A DNA stretch of 53,129 bases from Acidobacteriota bacterium (GTDB taxonomy: Bacteria > Acidobacteriota > Vicinamibacteria > Vicinamibacterales > UBA8438). Positions 36,389 through 48,216 of this stretch are shown here, in pieces. Under the pieces are notes generated by a model that did no database searches, was not told the DNA's origin, and saw only the letters and a program-made list of their open reading frames with translations. The stretch is from positions 1 through 53,129 of the forward strand of contig VXME01000033.1 of NCBI GenBank assembly GCA_009861545.1, written 5' to 3'. The position numbers and the translations under genes are program-made. Each line of letters starts with the position of its first letter. Positions within the stretch are counted from its first letter, which is position 1.

Positions 36389-36823
36389 TCATCGCCTCCC
36401 CGCGGCTCGCATGCCGATGCGGCGGGCCACCTGCAGGCGGGACAGCGACTTCAGCAGCGCTATCCGCGCCCGCTCGAAGTCCACGTCGCCGGTCGTCGTC
36501 GCGAGTCGCTCCCGGGCGCGGCTCGCGGCCGCCTCGGCACGCTCGAGGTCGATCTCGTCGGCGCGCTCCGCCGTCCGCGCGAGAATCCGGATCCGGTCGG
36601 GCAGAATCTCCGCGAAGCCGAACGCGGCGTGCAGCCAGGTCTTCTCGGACCCCCGCCGGAACCAGATCTCACCGACCTGGAGCGTCACGAGCAGCGGCGT
36701 ATGTCCCGGGAGCACGCCCAGGTAGCCCTCGGCTCCCGGAAGGCGGACTTCATCGACCGTCTCGTGGACGATCGCGCGATCCGGGGTCACGATCTCGATG
36801 GTCAGGTGCGGCGGCAGCGGCAT
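36389..36823 (-). CDS. atpC: ATP synthase epsilon subunit
   Basis: 144 residues. N-terminal beta-sandwich with LTIEIVTPDRAIVHETVDEVRLPG, EGYLGVLPGHTPLLVTL and FGFAEILPDRIRILA, followed by the two C-terminal helices (EIDLERAEAAASRARERLA). Part of the F1 central stalk, where it couples rotation and inhibits ATP hydrolysis. Sixteen bases after atpD; last of the five F1 genes here. Confidence 0.95.
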   Translation of the reverse strand: MPLPPHLTIEIVTPDRAIVHETVDEVRLPGAEGYLGVLPGHTPLLVTLQVGEIWFRRGSEKTWLHAAFGFAEILPDRIRILARTAERADEIDLERAEAAASRARERLATTTGDVDFERARIALLKSLSRLQVARRIGMRAAGRR

Positions 36824-36839
36824 CGGTTCCGGGCTCCGG

Positions 36840-38345
<1,506 letters not shown>

Positions 38346-39218
38346 CTACAGCGCCTCGGCGCCCGACACCACCTCGATCAACTCGCGCGTGATCGCGGCC
38401 TGTCTCACCTTGTTCATGTGCAGCGTCAGCCCGTCGATCATCTCGCCGGCGTTCCGGGTTGCCGCATCCATCGCCGTCATCCGGGCCGCGTGCTCGGCGG
38501 CCGCCGATTCGAGCAGAGCGCGGAAGAACTGCGTCTCCACGTGGTGCGGAAGCAGGTCCGAGAAGATGCGCTCCGCCGGCGGCTCGAAGAGGTAGTCCGC
38601 CGACACCGCCTCGTTTTCCTCGTCCTCGGATGCGTCCAGCGTCGGGATCGGCAGCACCTGGTCGACGACCACTTCCTGCTGCATCACGCTCTTGAACTCG
38701 TTGTAGAGGATCGACACCCCCGACGCCGCCCCCGACGTGTACTGGTCGATCGCGGTTTCGGCCATCGCCTCGGCATGGCCGTACCGCAGATCGTTGAAGA
38801 GGTTCACCATCTCGAAGCGGATGTCGACGCCGCGGCGCACGAAGAAATCGCGCCCCTTGCGGCCCACCAGCCCCATCGCGACCTTGCGATCGGGCTCGAC
38901 GGCGAAGGTGGCTCCCTGTCGAATCAGATTGGAGTTGAAGCTGCCGCACAGACCCTTGTCCGCCGTGACCACGAACAGCAGGGTCGGCGCCTCGGGCGCC
39001 ACGGGCGCAGCCAGCAACGGATGGGCGGCGGCCTCTCCGGTTCGGGTCGCCAGGTCGCTGAGCACCCTTCGCATCGACTGCGCGAACGGACGGGCGCCGA
39101 CGATGCGATCCTGGGCCCGCCGCAGCTTCGACGCGGCGACGGTCTTCATCGCCTTCGTGATCTGTTCGGTGGACTTGACGGCGCGGATCCTGCGCCGGAG
39201 ATCGATGAGTGACGGCAT
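38346..39218 (-). CDS. atpG: ATP synthase gamma subunit
   Basis: 290 residues. Rotating central shaft. The N-terminal helix (LIDLRRRIRAVKSTEQITKAMKTVAASKLRRAQ) and C-terminal helix (ATRNAGEMIDGLTLHMNKVRQAAITREL) form the coiled coil inside the alpha/beta ring, with a Rossmann-like globe in between (LFVVTADKGLCGSFNSNLI). Confidence 0.96.
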   Translation of the reverse strand: MPSLIDLRRRIRAVKSTEQITKAMKTVAASKLRRAQDRIVGARPFAQSMRRVLSDLATRTGEAAAHPLLAAPVAPEAPTLLFVVTADKGLCGSFNSNLIRQGATFAVEPDRKVAMGLVGRKGRDFFVRRGVDIRFEMVNLFNDLRYGHAEAMAETAIDQYTSGAASGVSILYNEFKSVMQQEVVVDQVLPIPTLDASEDEENEAVSADYLFEPPAERIFSDLLPHHVETQFFRALLESAAAEHAARMTAMDAATRNAGEMIDGLTLHMNKVRQAAITRELIEVVSGAEAL

Positions 39219-39230
39219 CGGTCCCCCGCG

Positions 39231-40760
<1,530 letters not shown>

Positions 40761-40776
40761 CGGTCCTGAGGTGCCG

Positions 40777-41322
40777 TCACGCCGTCATGAAGCGCTGCCT
40801 GAGACGGTCGAGGTGATGCGCGAGGCTGCCGTCGAAGATCGTGCCGCCGATCCGGGTCACCATGCCGCCCACGAGACTCTCGTCCACCGCGGTCTCGAGC
40901 GTTACCTGCCGGCCGGTCGCCGCCTTGAGCCGCTCGGTGATGGACGCCACGCGCCCCGCGTCCAGCGGTGCGGCGGTCGTTAACCGCGCCCGCACGATCC
41001 CCAGATGCGCCGTAAGGCGGTCGCGATACGCCGCCAGCAGCTTCGGCAGCAGGTGGAGCCGGCCGCGCTCGGCGAGCATCAGGAGCAGCCGCCGGGCGAC
41101 CGGTGACGTCTCCGGCGTCCTGTCGAGAATCGCCTCCACGACCGCCCGCTTCGCGACGGTCGAGATTGCCCGGTTGTGAATCACGCGCGCCAGCGCCGGG
41201 TGACCGTCGACGAGCTGCTGAAACGCCGCCACGTCCCTTTCGGTTCTCCGCGGGTCGCCGCTGTCGAGGCTGACCTCGAACAGCGCCCGCGCGTACCGAT
41301 TTGCCGCCGCCTGTTCCGTCAT
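40777..41322 (-). CDS. atpH: ATP synthase delta subunit
   Basis: 181 residues. Six-helix N-terminal domain ([18 protein letters not shown] ... [17 protein letters not shown]) that caps F1, and a C-terminal domain ([29 protein letters not shown]). First gene of the F1 operon here; the b, c and a subunit genes that normally precede it are absent, and parB is the upstream neighbour. Confidence 0.93.
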   Translation of the reverse strand: MTEQAAANRYARALFEVSLDSGDPRRTERDVAAFQQLVDGHPALARVIHNRAISTVAKRAVVEAILDRTPETSPVARRLLLMLAERGRLHLLPKLLAAYRDRLTAHLGIVRARLTTAAPLDAGRVASITERLKAATGRQVTLETAVDESLVGGMVTRIGGTIFDGSLAHHLDRLRQRFMTA

Positions 41323-41385
41323 CTTCCGCCAGTACCTGATCGTTTGGAACGTAGGTGGGTTGAACCAGCGTGGGCCAAACGGCCT

Positions 41386-41415
41386 TTTATAACATTTCGG
41401 CCGCTACGCGGGCAA
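41386..41415 (-). promoter_or_regulatory. Promoter of the atpHAGDC operon
   Basis: On the minus strand TTGCCC (complement of 41410-41415), an 18-base spacer and TATAAA (complement of 41386-41391). A GGCC-GTTT-GGCC hairpin begins just after the -10 hexamer, in the first transcribed bases. The atpH ATG follows about 60 bases on. It supports independent transcription of the F1 genes from parAB. Confidence 0.5.
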
Positions 41416-41420
41416 GCGGA

Positions 41421-42293
41421 TCACCCGTCCGACAGGAGATCGTACAGGCGCTGCAGCTCGTTTTCGGACGTGAAGCTGATCTCGATTCGCCCGCGCTTTC
41501 CCCGCTGCACGATCCTGACGCGCGTGCCGAGCGAGATGCGCAGACGCTCCTCCGCGGCGCGGACGTGGACGTCGGGCGGCGGCGTCTCCGCGGCGCGGTC
41601 CGGCTTCGGCGTCGCGGTACGCTTGACGAGCGCCTCGGCGTCGCGGACCGACAGTTCGCCTTCGCGGATCCTGCGGGCCGCCGCGAGTTGCTGCTCCACG
41701 TCGCTCAGCCCGGCCAGGGCGCGCGCGTGGCCCATGGTCAGGCGACCCGCCGCGACGTCGGTCTGCACCTCTGCCGGGAGGCCGAGCAGCCGCCGGTAGT
41801 TGGCGACCGTGGCCCGCTCCTTGCCGACCGCCTCCGCGATCTGCTGCTGCGTCATCCCGAACTCGTCGGCCAGCCGCTGGTAGGCCGCCGCTTCCTCGAG
41901 CGGGTTCAGGTCCTCACGCTGAATGTTCTCGATCAGCGCCACTTCCAGCCGCTTCGACGGCGCCATCTCCCGGACGACGACCGGCACCCGCAGCAGGCCG
42001 GCCCGCTGCGCCGCCCGCCAGCGCCGTTCGCCGGCAATGATCTCGAAGCCCGCCACCCCGTCGCGCTGCGTGACGACAATCGGCTGGATTACGCCGTGCG
42101 CCCGGATCGATTGCGCCAGCTCCTCGAGCCTCGCGTCGTCGACGGCCTGCCGCGGTTGATCCGGATTGGGGCGCAACTGATCGAGGTCGATCTCACGGGG
42201 GGAACCGCCCGGCGGCGTTTGCGCCTCGGTCGCCGGAACGTCCGGGATCAGCGCACGCAGCCCACGCCCGAGCGCCTTGCGCTTTTCAGCCAC
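41421..42293 (-). CDS. parB: Chromosome partitioning protein ParB
   Basis: 290 residues. N-terminal CTP-binding/nuclease-like domain (EIDLDQLRPNPDQPRQAVDD, GVIQPIVVTQRDGVAGFEIIAGERRWRAAQRAGL), helix-turn-helix (MTQQQIAEAVGKERATVANYRRLLGLP), and a C-terminal dimer domain (EIDISFTSENELQRLYDLL-like). Binds parS sites, of which two lie nearby (43193-43208 and 44188-44203), spreads as a clamp and is moved by ParA. Overlaps parA by eight bases. Confidence 0.95.
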   Translation of the reverse strand: MAEKRKALGRGLRALIPDVPATEAQTPPGGSPREIDLDQLRPNPDQPRQAVDDARLEELAQSIRAHGVIQPIVVTQRDGVAGFEIIAGERRWRAAQRAGLLRVPVVVREMAPSKRLEVALIENIQREDLNPLEEAAAYQRLADEFGMTQQQIAEAVGKERATVANYRRLLGLPAEVQTDVAAGRLTMGHARALAGLSDVEQQLAAARRIREGELSVRDAEALVKRTATPKPDRAAETPPPDVHVRAAEERLRISLGTRVRIVQRGKRGRIEISFTSENELQRLYDLLSDG

Positions 42294-43098
42294 GGAGTGC
42301 GCCTCCCGCCGGCAGGGGCGCGGCGCGCGTGCACGCGAGGAACTCGCGGGCCAGCGCGAGATAGGCTTCGGCGCCCTTGGACCGCACGTCGTACAGGATC
42401 ACCGGCAGCCCGTGACCCGGCGCCTCGCCCAGCCGGATGTTGCGAGGAATCGGGGTCTCGAAGACCTTGTTGCCGAAGACGCCCTGCACTTCCGCCGCGA
42501 CCTCCTTGCCGAGATTCGTCCGCAGATCCGTCATCGTCAGGACGACGCCGGCGATTTCCAGGTTCCGATTGAAGGCTTCCTTGACCTGATGCAGCGTCGC
42601 CGTGAGGGCCGCCAGGCCCTCGAGCGCGAAGTACTCGCAAACGACCGGGATGATCACGCCGTCGGCGGCGACGAGGGTATTCAGGGTGAGGAGCCCCAGC
42701 GAGGGCGGGGTATCGACCAGGATGTAGTCGAAGCGGCCGCGCACCTGCTCCAGCAGCAGACGCAGCCGCTGCTCGCGCCGGGCGGCGGAAACGAGCTCGA
42801 TCTCGGCGCCGGTCAGGTTGTGGTCCGCCGGCAGGAGCGAGAGCCCCGAGACGCACGTCGGCACGATGTAGTCGTGGGCCATCGGCGTCGACTCCGACGT
42901 CAGGGCTTCGTAGATGGTGCCGGCGGGCGCATGGTCGCCCTTCCGGCCGACACCGCTCGTCAGGTTGCCCTGCGGGTCCATGTCGACGACCAGCACGGTC
43001 TGATCGCCCAACGCCAACGACGCTGCGAGATTGATCGTCGTCGTGGTCTTGCCGACCCCGCCCTTCTGGTTGGCTATCGCAAAGATGCGAGATCTCAC
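42286..43098 (-). CDS. parA: Chromosome partitioning ATPase ParA
   Basis: 270 residues, starting GTG with GAGGTCGGG upstream. Deviant Walker A in ANQKGGVGKTTTTINLAASL, VLVVDMDPQGNLTSGVG, DYILVDTPPSLGLLTLNTL, and AVFNRNLEIAGVVLTM. The short N-terminus is that of chromosomal Soj-type ParA. Drives origin segregation together with ParB. A GTTAG-GT-CTAAC palindrome (43108-43119) just upstream of the start may be an operator. Confidence 0.95.
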   Translation of the reverse strand: MRSRIFAIANQKGGVGKTTTTINLAASLALGDQTVLVVDMDPQGNLTSGVGRKGDHAPAGTIYEALTSESTPMAHDYIVPTCVSGLSLLPADHNLTGAEIELVSAARREQRLRLLLEQVRGRFDYILVDTPPSLGLLTLNTLVAADGVIIPVVCEYFALEGLAALTATLHQVKEAFNRNLEIAGVVLTMTDLRTNLGKEVAAEVQGVFGNKVFETPIPRNIRLGEAPGHGLPVILYDVRSKGAEAYLALAREFLACTRAAPLPAGGALRG

Positions 43099-43107
43099 CC
43101 CGACCTC

Positions 43108-43119
43108 GTTAGGTCTAAC
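43108..43119. promoter_or_regulatory. Palindrome upstream of parA
   Basis: GTTAG-GT-CTAAC, a perfect inverted repeat ten bases before the parA start codon. It has the size and place of an autoregulatory site, which is inference only. Confidence 0.3.
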
Positions 43120-43185
43120 ACCCTAATGTGGGGCGTAAACCGGATCCGACGTTTCGCCATCGTACGCTTCGGTTACCTTCCAGGT

Positions 43186-43215
43186 CAACCGCTGTTCCAC
43201 GTGGAACAGCGGTTG
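43186..43215. promoter_or_regulatory. parS site inside a 30-bp perfect palindrome
   Basis: The core TGTTCCACGTGGAACA (43193-43208) matches the bacterial parS consensus (TGTTNCACGTGNAACA). The palindrome extends perfectly for seven more bases on each side (CAACCGC ... GCGGTTG). The extra arms make a strong hairpin in RNA, so the site may also end transcription coming from pyrF. Confidence 0.9.
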
Positions 43216-43299
43216 CAAGGCCCGCGATCGGGACGGAGCTCCATGGGCTCGGGGTCGCTTTCCGCCGGCCAGACGCCCAAGCGCTCCTTTAGGCAAACT

Positions 43300-44043
43300 T
43301 CAGATGCCCTCTCGTCGATCGAGGGCCCGCAACTCTGCATCGATCTCATCGATCACCCGTTGCGCGGCCGCCCGAGGGTCTGTCGCACTACGAATCGGCC
43401 GCCCTACGACGAGATAGTCTGCGCCGAGCCGTATCGCGTCCGACGGCGTTGTCAGGCGCACGTGATCGTCCGCTCCGCTCCACTTCGGACGAATCCCCGG
43501 ACTCACCAGCGTTACGTCGGGTCCGAACGCGGCTCGACACGTCCCGATGGCCGCCCCCGACACGATCAGCCCGTCGCAGCCCGCGGCCAGCATCTCCCCT
43601 CCCCGCTCCACGATGTAGTCCTCCGCGCTGATTTCCGGCCGGCCGAAGTTCGCGGGCGACAGGCTCGACAACAACGGCACCATGAGGAACTGCGGAAACG
43701 GATTCTCTCCGCGCGCTTTCCGGCCAGCGGCCAGACTGTGACGCGTGAAGACGTCATCCCTGCTCTCCGCCAGGGTCACGAACCTGATGCCCAACTCCCC
43801 TGCGTGGTCGACGAAGTCCGCAATCGTGTTGCTGATGTCGCCCGCCATCTTCAGGTCGATGAAGATCCCGCCGCGCCGATGCTCCTGAATCCGTCGCACG
43901 AGTCCGTAGAGATCACCGGCCAGAAAGAGACGCAGACCGATCTTGAAAAAGGCGACGTTCTCCAACTCCTCCACGAGCCGCTCCGCCTCGCCATGGCTCC
44001 GAACGTCGAGGGCCACGATCAGGCGGTCCTTGCCTTCCTTCAG
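43300..44043 (-). CDS. pyrF: Orotidine 5'-phosphate decarboxylase, probable CTG start
   Basis: Last step of UMP synthesis. The frame has the family sequence KDRLIVALDV (substrate-binding Asp), FFKIGLRLFLAGD, GIFIDLKMAGDISNTI (catalytic D-x-K-x-x-D region), VSPGIRPKWSGADDHVR and ADYLVVGRPIRSATDP. Only GTG at 44016 is a standard start, and it would remove KDRLI. Nine codons earlier a CTG (44043) follows the excellent ribosome binding site GGAGGTGA at six bases and gives LKEGKDRLIVALDV, the normal family start, so CTG is preferred. Two parS sites flank the gene. Confidence 0.9.
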   Translation of the reverse strand: MKEGKDRLIVALDVRSHGEAERLVEELENVAFFKIGLRLFLAGDLYGLVRRIQEHRRGGIFIDLKMAGDISNTIADFVDHAGELGIRFVTLAESRDDVFTRHSLAAGRKARGENPFPQFLMVPLLSSLSPANFGRPEISAEDYIVERGGEMLAAGCDGLIVSGAAIGTCRAAFGPDVTLVSPGIRPKWSGADDHVRLTTPSDAIRLGADYLVVGRPIRSATDPRAAAQRVIDEIDAELRALDRREGI

Positions 44044-44186
44044 AACTCACCTCCCTCCCGCCTCGCGGCGGATTCTACGAATGTCCCGCGTCCCAACTCC
44101 CTTTTCGGCTGGCGCCGGCACAAACGACGGTAGCGTCTCGGCAATCAACCGGGCGGGCTCCCGCTACCGGGTAAGTTGCGCAAGGA

Positions 44187-44204
44187 ATGTTCCACGTGGA
44201 ACAT
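44187..44204. promoter_or_regulatory. parS site
   Basis: TGTTCCACGTGGAACA (44188-44203), extended by one matching base on each side to an 18-bp palindrome. It lies between rsmG and pyrF, about 1 kb from the first parS. Confidence 0.9.
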
Positions 44205-44227
44205 CGTGCCGGAAATCCTGGCCGACG

Positions 44228-44872
44228 CTATGGTCCTCCCTTCCGAACCACCACCAGGCCACTCCCTTCAACCAGACCCGCTCCCTTCCCCAGCCCCGCT
44301 CCGGCCCGACCCGCGGAGCCCCCGGTCTCCCTCCCGCCGGCTCCGCCGAAGAACAACAGCGTGCCTCCGGCCCTCACCAGCCGTTCCAGGCAGCTTGCCG
44401 CCCCCGCGTCCAACCGGACTCCGCGCACCGTCAGAACGTCGTGAGCGCCCTGCAGCTCCGCGCGGTCCAGCAGTTCCTCGTACCTGCAGGGCTCCACCAC
44501 GACGCCGTCCAGCTTCAGTTGCCGAACCGCTTCGCGGAGGAACGCCGCCTTCCGCTCCCTCGCTTCCACCAATCTCACGACCAGCCGGGGCCTCGCGATC
44601 CTGATCGGAATCGCCGGTGAGCCGCCACCCGAGCCGATATCCACGAGCGCCGCCGCCCCCCGCGGGATGCGCCGCTCCGCCAGCAACGGTTCGACGACCA
44701 GCCGGTCCAGACCCTGGTCATCCGCACGCAGCGCCGTCAGATTCATGTGCTCGTTCCACCGCAAGAGCAACGCCACATACGCCGCCAACCGCGCGGCCAG
44801 CGCCGGCGCCAGCGGCAGCCCCGCCCGCTCCGCCCGCCCCTGCAGCCGCTCCGTCAGCCCCGCCTCCGCCAC
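44228..44872 (-). CDS. rsmG: 16S rRNA m7G methyltransferase RsmG (GidB)
   Basis: 214 residues from GTG 44872, chosen because it follows mnmG by 13 bases with GGGACGAGAGAG upstream; the TTG at 44908 would overlap mnmG. SAM-dependent methylation of G527 in 16S rRNA. ALLLRWNEHMNLTALR, the SAM loop LVDIGSGGGSPAIPI, and VEARERKAAFLREAVRQL are typical. The C-terminal part is Gly/Ala-rich (GGAGGRETGGSAGRAGAGLG), longer and less conserved than usual. Confidence 0.9.
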   Translation of the reverse strand: MAEAGLTERLQGRAERAGLPLAPALAARLAAYVALLLRWNEHMNLTALRADDQGLDRLVVEPLLAERRIPRGAAALVDIGSGGGSPAIPIRIARPRLVVRLVEARERKAAFLREAVRQLKLDGVVVEPCRYEELLDRAELQGAHDVLTVRGVRLDAGAASCLERLVRAGGTLLFFGGAGGRETGGSAGRAGAGLGKGAGLVEGSGLVVVRKGGP

Positions 44873-44885
44873 GACTCTCTCGTCC

Positions 44886-46727
44886 CTACGCGCGCACCTT
44901 GGCGCCAATCAATGCCACGGCGGCCGGCGTCACGCCGGGAATCCGCAGCGCCTGCCCCAGCGTTTCCGGCCGCGTCTCCGTCAACCGCTCCGCAATCTCC
45001 CGGGACAGCCCTGGCAGGTTCGAGTACGAGAACGACGCCGGGATACGGCGACCCTCCAGGCGCCGCGCCCTTTCGATCGTCGCTTCTTGCCGCTCCAGAT
45101 ACCCCGCGTACTTGAAGTGCGTCTCCACGCTCCAGAGATCCTCTCGCTCCTCCCCGGGCGCCACCTCCAGCCGCAACTCGTTCCCCCTGGCCAGCCAATC
45201 GAGTTCCACATCCGGCCGCCGCAACGCCTGCGACGCCCGCGCACGCTTTCCGTCCGCCAACGTCACCGTCGTCCGCGCCACCCGGCGCGCGTTCTCCTCG
45301 AACCGCGACCGCCGGTCCCGAAAGCGCGCCCACCGCCGGTCGTCGACGAGCCCGACCTCGCGCCCCCGTTCCGTCAGGCGGAGATCGGCGTTGTCGATCC
45401 GCAGCAACAGTCGGTACTCCGCCCGTGACGTGAACATGCGGTACGGTTCCAGGCAACCACGCGTCGTCAGGTCGTCGGCCAGCACGCCCAGATACGCCTC
45501 GTCCCGACCGAGCACCAGCGGCTCCTCGCCGGCAACGGCTCGCGCCGCGTTGATACCGGCCAGGATCCCCTGACCCGCGGCCTCCTCGTATCCCGACGTC
45601 CCGTTCACCTGGCCGGCCAGAAACAGCCCCGCCACGCCCTTCGCCTCGTAGCTCCGCAACAGCGCCGTCGGCTGCACGAAGTCGTACTCCACGGCATAAC
45701 CCGGCCGCATCATTTCCGCATCCTCGAGTCCCGGGAGCGCGTGGACGAGGGATTCCTGGACATCGACCGGCAGGCTCATCGAATACCCGTTCACATAGAC
45801 CTCGTCGACGTCGAGGCCCTCCGGCTCCAGAAGGATCTGGTGCCGTTCGTGATGGGGGAACCGCATGACCTTGTCCTCGAGCGACGGACAATAGCGCGGC
45901 CCGATTCCCTCGATCTGACCGTTGTACAGCGGCGACCGGTCGATGTTGGCCCGCACGATCTCGTGCACGCGCTCCGTGGTGTGCATCTGATGACACGCGA
46001 TCTGCGGCCTGTCGATGGGCCCGGTCATGAACGAGAACGGTACCGGCTGCTCGTCTCCCATCGCCTTCTCGAGCCGCTCGAAGCGGATGCTCCCCCGGTG
46101 GAGCCTGGGCGGCGTCCCCGTCTTCAGGCGGCCCCACGGGAGGCCGAGCGCCTTCAAGGATTCCGCCAGGCGCCGCGACGGCGGCTCCCCGGCCCGGCCG
46201 GCCGGCGTACGTCTCGGTCCCACGTGCACGAGGCCGTTCAGGAAGGTGCCCGTCGTCACCACGACCGCTCGCGCGTGGAGCCTTTCGCCACCGGCGTCTC
46301 CATCGGCGGTTTCGAGTTCGATCCCCGTGACGCGGTCCCGCCGCACGATCACGCCTCCAACGCGGCCGACGACCCAGGTGAGGCGTTCTTCCCGGCGGAG
46401 CGCCCCCGCGACCCACGCACTGTAGCGGCGCTTGTCCGCCTGCGCCCGCGGCGAGCGCACGGCGGGGCCTCGACTGCGATTCAGCAGCTTGAACTGGATA
46501 CCGGTTGCATCGATCGCCTCGCCCATCAGGCCGCCCAGTGCGTCGATCTCGCGCACCAGGTGACCCTTTGCCGTGCCGCCTATGGCGGGGTTGCAGGGCA
46601 TGTGCGCCACGGTCGCCTCGGACAGCGTGCAGATCGCGACCCGACATCCCATTCGGGCCGCTGCACGGGCCGCCTCCACGCCCGCGTGTCCTGCCCCGAT
46701 CACGATGACGTCGAATCGACTCTCCAC
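44886..46727 (-). CDS. mnmG: tRNA uridine-5-carboxymethylaminomethyl modification enzyme MnmG (GidA)
   Basis: 613 residues from GTG 46727 (GGAGGG seven bases upstream; 16 bases after mnmE). FAD enzyme that with MnmE modifies the wobble uridine of several tRNAs. FDVIVIGAGHAGVEAARAA (FAD site), CNPAIGGTAKGHLVREIDALGG, PLYNGQIEGIGPRYCPSLEDKV, GYAVEYDFVQP, FLAGQVNGTSGYEEAAGQG, PYRMFTSRAEYRLLLR, and C-terminal helical MnmE-binding domain. Normal length and no internal gap. Confidence 0.95.
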   Translation of the reverse strand: MESRFDVIVIGAGHAGVEAARAAARMGCRVAICTLSEATVAHMPCNPAIGGTAKGHLVREIDALGGLMGEAIDATGIQFKLLNRSRGPAVRSPRAQADKRRYSAWVAGALRREERLTWVVGRVGGVIVRRDRVTGIELETADGDAGGERLHARAVVVTTGTFLNGLVHVGPRRTPAGRAGEPPSRRLAESLKALGLPWGRLKTGTPPRLHRGSIRFERLEKAMGDEQPVPFSFMTGPIDRPQIACHQMHTTERVHEIVRANIDRSPLYNGQIEGIGPRYCPSLEDKVMRFPHHERHQILLEPEGLDVDEVYVNGYSMSLPVDVQESLVHALPGLEDAEMMRPGYAVEYDFVQPTALLRSYEAKGVAGLFLAGQVNGTSGYEEAAGQGILAGINAARAVAGEEPLVLGRDEAYLGVLADDLTTRGCLEPYRMFTSRAEYRLLLRIDNADLRLTERGREVGLVDDRRWARFRDRRSRFEENARRVARTTVTLADGKRARASQALRRPDVELDWLARGNELRLEVAPGEEREDLWSVETHFKYAGYLERQEATIERARRLEGRRIPASFSYSNLPGLSREIAERLTETRPETLGQALRIPGVTPAAVALIGAKVRA

Positions 46728-46743
46728 CCGGCAACCCTCCGCT

Positions 46744-48114
46744 TCACTTTCCGATGCAGAACTGCTCGAAAATGCGTTCGAGCACGGCATCGGGAGTGCG
46801 CCTTCCGGAAATCTCCTCGAGTGCGCGCCGCGCCTCCTCCAGATCCGCCAGCACCAGTTCCTCCGAAGCACCCGCGGCCGCAGCCTCCGACGCCCGGCGG
46901 AGCGCTGCTTCCGCCTTGCCGAGGAGATCGATGTGCCGCACGTTGGAGATGGCCGGCGTGTCGCGAATCGGCGCCCCGCCCTCGATCACTCGCTGCAGCG
47001 CACCCCGAACCCCTGCCGCGGCGCTGCCGTCGATCAGACAGGTCTCCAGCAGGGGCCGGCAGGCCGCCATCCGCGGCTCCGCCGCCGGCGACCACGCGGC
47101 TCGCAGGTCCCGCTTGTTCGCTACGACGAGCCTCGGTCGGGCCGCCGTCTCCTCCAGCAGACCCCAATCATCCGCATCGAGCGGCCGGGAGCGATCGAGA
47201 ACGACGATGACCGCCGCAGCCACGCCGAGCGCCGCACGAGCCCGGCGAACGCCCTCCGCTTCCACCTCTTCGCTCGCGGCGCGGATTCCCGCCGTATCGA
47301 CCAGGGTTACGGGAATGCCCCCGAGATCGACGGTTTCGGTCACGAGATCCCGCGTCGTCCCTGGGGTGTCCGCCACGATGGCCCGCTGTGCCCCGCACAA
47401 CGCGTTGAAAAGAGAAGACTTGCCTGCATTCGGCCGCCCTGCCACAGCCACCTGGCAACCGTCGCGAATCAGCCTTCCCCGTTGCGCCGAGACAATCAGA
47501 TCGCGGACCCGCGCCGCGAGACTCGCTGCTTCCACGCCGGCGGCCCGCGCATCGATGAAATGATAGCCCTCATCGGGAAAGTCGAGCGATGCCTCCAGCC
47601 GCGCCACCAGGTCGAAGAGCACGCGATCCAGCACGCCGATTGCCGCGGTAGCGGTTCCCTCGAGTTGATCGAAGGCCATACGCGCCTGGCGCGGCGTAAC
47701 CGCGGTGACGAGGTCGTGGATGGCTTCGGCCTGCACCAGATCGAGGCGGCCGCGGAGAAAGGCACGCAAGGTGAATTCGCCCGGTTCGGCCAATCGGGCG
47801 CCCGCCGCGGTCGCCGCCGCCACGATCTGCCGCAGAATCACCGGACTCCCGTGACCGCTGATCTCGACGACGTCCTCGCCGGTGTACGAGCGCGGGCCCG
47901 GAAAGTACGTTGCCAGAACGCGATCCACGGGGCGACGATCGGCGGGATCGAGAGCGTCGGTCAGCGTGGCGCGCCGCGGCGCCAGCCTGGACGAGGTGGA
48001 GAGAATCCGGCCTGCGATGCCGACCGCGCCTGGTCCGCTCACACGCACGATGCCCACGCCACCCGGACCGGGCGGCGTCGCGATGGCCACGATCGTGTCG
48101 TCGGTGGCGAACAT
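46744..48114 (-). CDS. mnmE: tRNA modification GTPase MnmE (TrmE)
   Basis: 456 residues. N-terminal folate-binding domain (DTIVAIATPPGPGGVGIVRVSG, SGHGSPVILRQIV, AEPGEFTLRAFLRGRLDLVQAEAI), G domain with GRPNAGKSSLFNAL (G1), DTPGTTRD (G2), DTAG (G3) and NKRD (G4), and the essential C-terminal CIGK. Partner of MnmG directly downstream. Confidence 0.96.
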   Translation of the reverse strand: MFATDDTIVAIATPPGPGGVGIVRVSGPGAVGIAGRILSTSSRLAPRRATLTDALDPADRRPVDRVLATYFPGPRSYTGEDVVEISGHGSPVILRQIVAAATAAGARLAEPGEFTLRAFLRGRLDLVQAEAIHDLVTAVTPRQARMAFDQLEGTATAAIGVLDRVLFDLVARLEASLDFPDEGYHFIDARAAGVEAASLAARVRDLIVSAQRGRLIRDGCQVAVAGRPNAGKSSLFNALCGAQRAIVADTPGTTRDLVTETVDLGGIPVTLVDTAGIRAASEEVEAEGVRRARAALGVAAAVIVVLDRSRPLDADDWGLLEETAARPRLVVANKRDLRAAWSPAAEPRMAACRPLLETCLIDGSAAAGVRGALQRVIEGGAPIRDTPAISNVRHIDLLGKAEAALRRASEAAAAGASEELVLADLEEARRALEEISGRRTPDAVLERIFEQFCIGK

Positions 48115-48216
48115 CCGCGTCCTGACCCGGCGGGCGCCCGTGCGGGACGGATCGCCACGCCGTGGGCCGACCGGCTCGCAACGTGCGTAAAGCGCGGCGG
48201 AGAACCGCCGATCACC

